A stretch of DNA of 6,090 nt from Defluviitaleaceae bacterium (GTDB taxonomy: Bacteria > Bacillota > Clostridia > Lachnospirales > WQUN01): NCBI GenBank assembly GCA_009783525.1, contig WRDG01000149.1, forward strand, positions 1-6,090, given 5' to 3'. Of the stretch, positions 5,721-6,090 are shown in pieces. How positions within the stretch are numbered: the stretch's first letter is position 1; every line of letters begins with the position of its first letter. The notes under the pieces were generated by a model. The model saw only the letters and a program-made list of their open reading frames with translations, was not told the origin of the DNA and ran no database searches. The translations under genes were made by a program, and so were the position numbers.

Positions 5721-6090
5721 ATGAAAAAATTAATTTACAACAGATTTTTTAATTCCGATGAGTATCCGTTTGAATTGATTGTTCTTAACTTTGTTTGCAT
5801 CCTCGGAATGTGCGCCGCGTTTGCCGCTATGCTGATGCGCATCATCCAAAAAATGCCGCTTATTAATATTTTGACGATGAGCGTGATCTTTTTTTCGGTG
5901 CTTGTTTTGTTCGTGATGTCCGCAAAGCAGAGCAAAAGCATAAAAGAGGCGATGTTCTATGTGGTTGCCGTTGTAAACGCCGTATTGTTTCCCGTAATTT
6001 TTTTCACGAACGGCGGAGCCGATTCGGGCATGGCTGCCTATTTTACATTGGGCCTCATGCTTGAATTTTTATTGATAAAGGGATGGAAAA
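5721..6090 (+). CDS. Multi-helix membrane sensor protein, N-terminal part (truncated by window edge)
   Basis: The frame is open from ATG at 5721 to the window end, giving 123 residues. GGGTGG (5709-5714) lies 6 bases before the ATG. A short polar start is followed by hydrophobic segments near residues 18-42, 48-67, 78-96 and 103-119. The motif FPVIFFTNGGADSGM (90-104) matches FPLMFFLSGGYKSGM (92-106) of the histidine kinase at 1811-3109 in 9 of 15 positions and at almost the same distance from the start, so both proteins share the same type of membrane sensor domain. The output domain lies beyond the window; a histidine kinase is the simplest guess, and a diguanylate cyclase is possible. It runs in the same direction as the chemoreceptor, 99 bases downstream, with the repeat array between. 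Whether it is cotranscribed or has its own promoter (TATAAA at 5695-5700) is unclear. Confidence 0.8.
   Translation, partial: MKKLIYNRFFNSDEYPFELIVLNFVCILGMCAAFAAMLMRIIQKMPLINILTMSVIFFSVLVLFVMSAKQSKSIKEAMFYVVAVVNAVLFPVIFFTNGGADSGMAAYFTLGLMLEFLLIKGWK

Noticed and set aside
5735..5941. Minus-strand 68-residue frame at the right end
   Set aside because: It is antisense to the partial sensor gene, which has a ribosome site and a motif shared with the kinase.

Overview
The window looks like a chromosomal piece of an anaerobic Bacillota (Clostridia-type) bacterium. This is an inference from strong AGGAGG-type ribosome sites, short A/T-rich intergenic gaps with U-tailed hairpins, and clostridial-looking sensor and chemotaxis proteins. 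No tRNA, rRNA, CRISPR array, transposase or phage gene is visible, and every stretch without a gene is shorter than 300 bases.

Layout. (1) Bases 2-391, plus strand: the 3' end of a sialidase/BNR-type protein with two Asp-boxes. It converges through a bidirectional terminator on (2) 419-1057, minus strand, a small ToxR-like protein with an OmpR-type winged helix, one membrane helix and a very acidic 39-residue tail. (3) Bases 1147-3109, minus strand: a two-component operon, a six-helix membrane histidine kinase followed by an OmpR/PhoB response regulator overlapping it by 8 bases. A long-stem terminator closes this operon, and a separate promoter candidate serves the ToxR-like gene. (4) Bases 3110-3347: a divergent control region with promoter candidates in both directions, an unexplained plus-strand terminator between them, and an operator-like dyad inside an unusually long promoter spacer. 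(5) Bases 3348-5621, plus strand: a 757-residue methyl-accepting chemotaxis protein with six HAMP-type units in series. (6) Bases 5596-5705: degenerate 22-23 bp tandem repeats that begin inside the last codons of the chemoreceptor. (7) Base 5721 to the right edge: the start of a second multi-helix membrane protein whose sensor region resembles that of the histidine kinase.

Taken together this is a signalling cluster: a kinase/regulator pair, a membrane-tethered winged-helix protein, a chemoreceptor transcribed away from them, and a second membrane sensor of the same type. That they act as one pathway is inference from position only. No cheA, cheW, cheB or cheR gene is present. I see no clear evidence of a wholly new system. 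The least ordinary items are the evenly spaced HAMP chain, the substitutions at the receptor's signalling tip, the repeats at its 3' end, the promoter architecture upstream of it, and the ToxR-like protein with an atypical recognition helix and short acidic tail.
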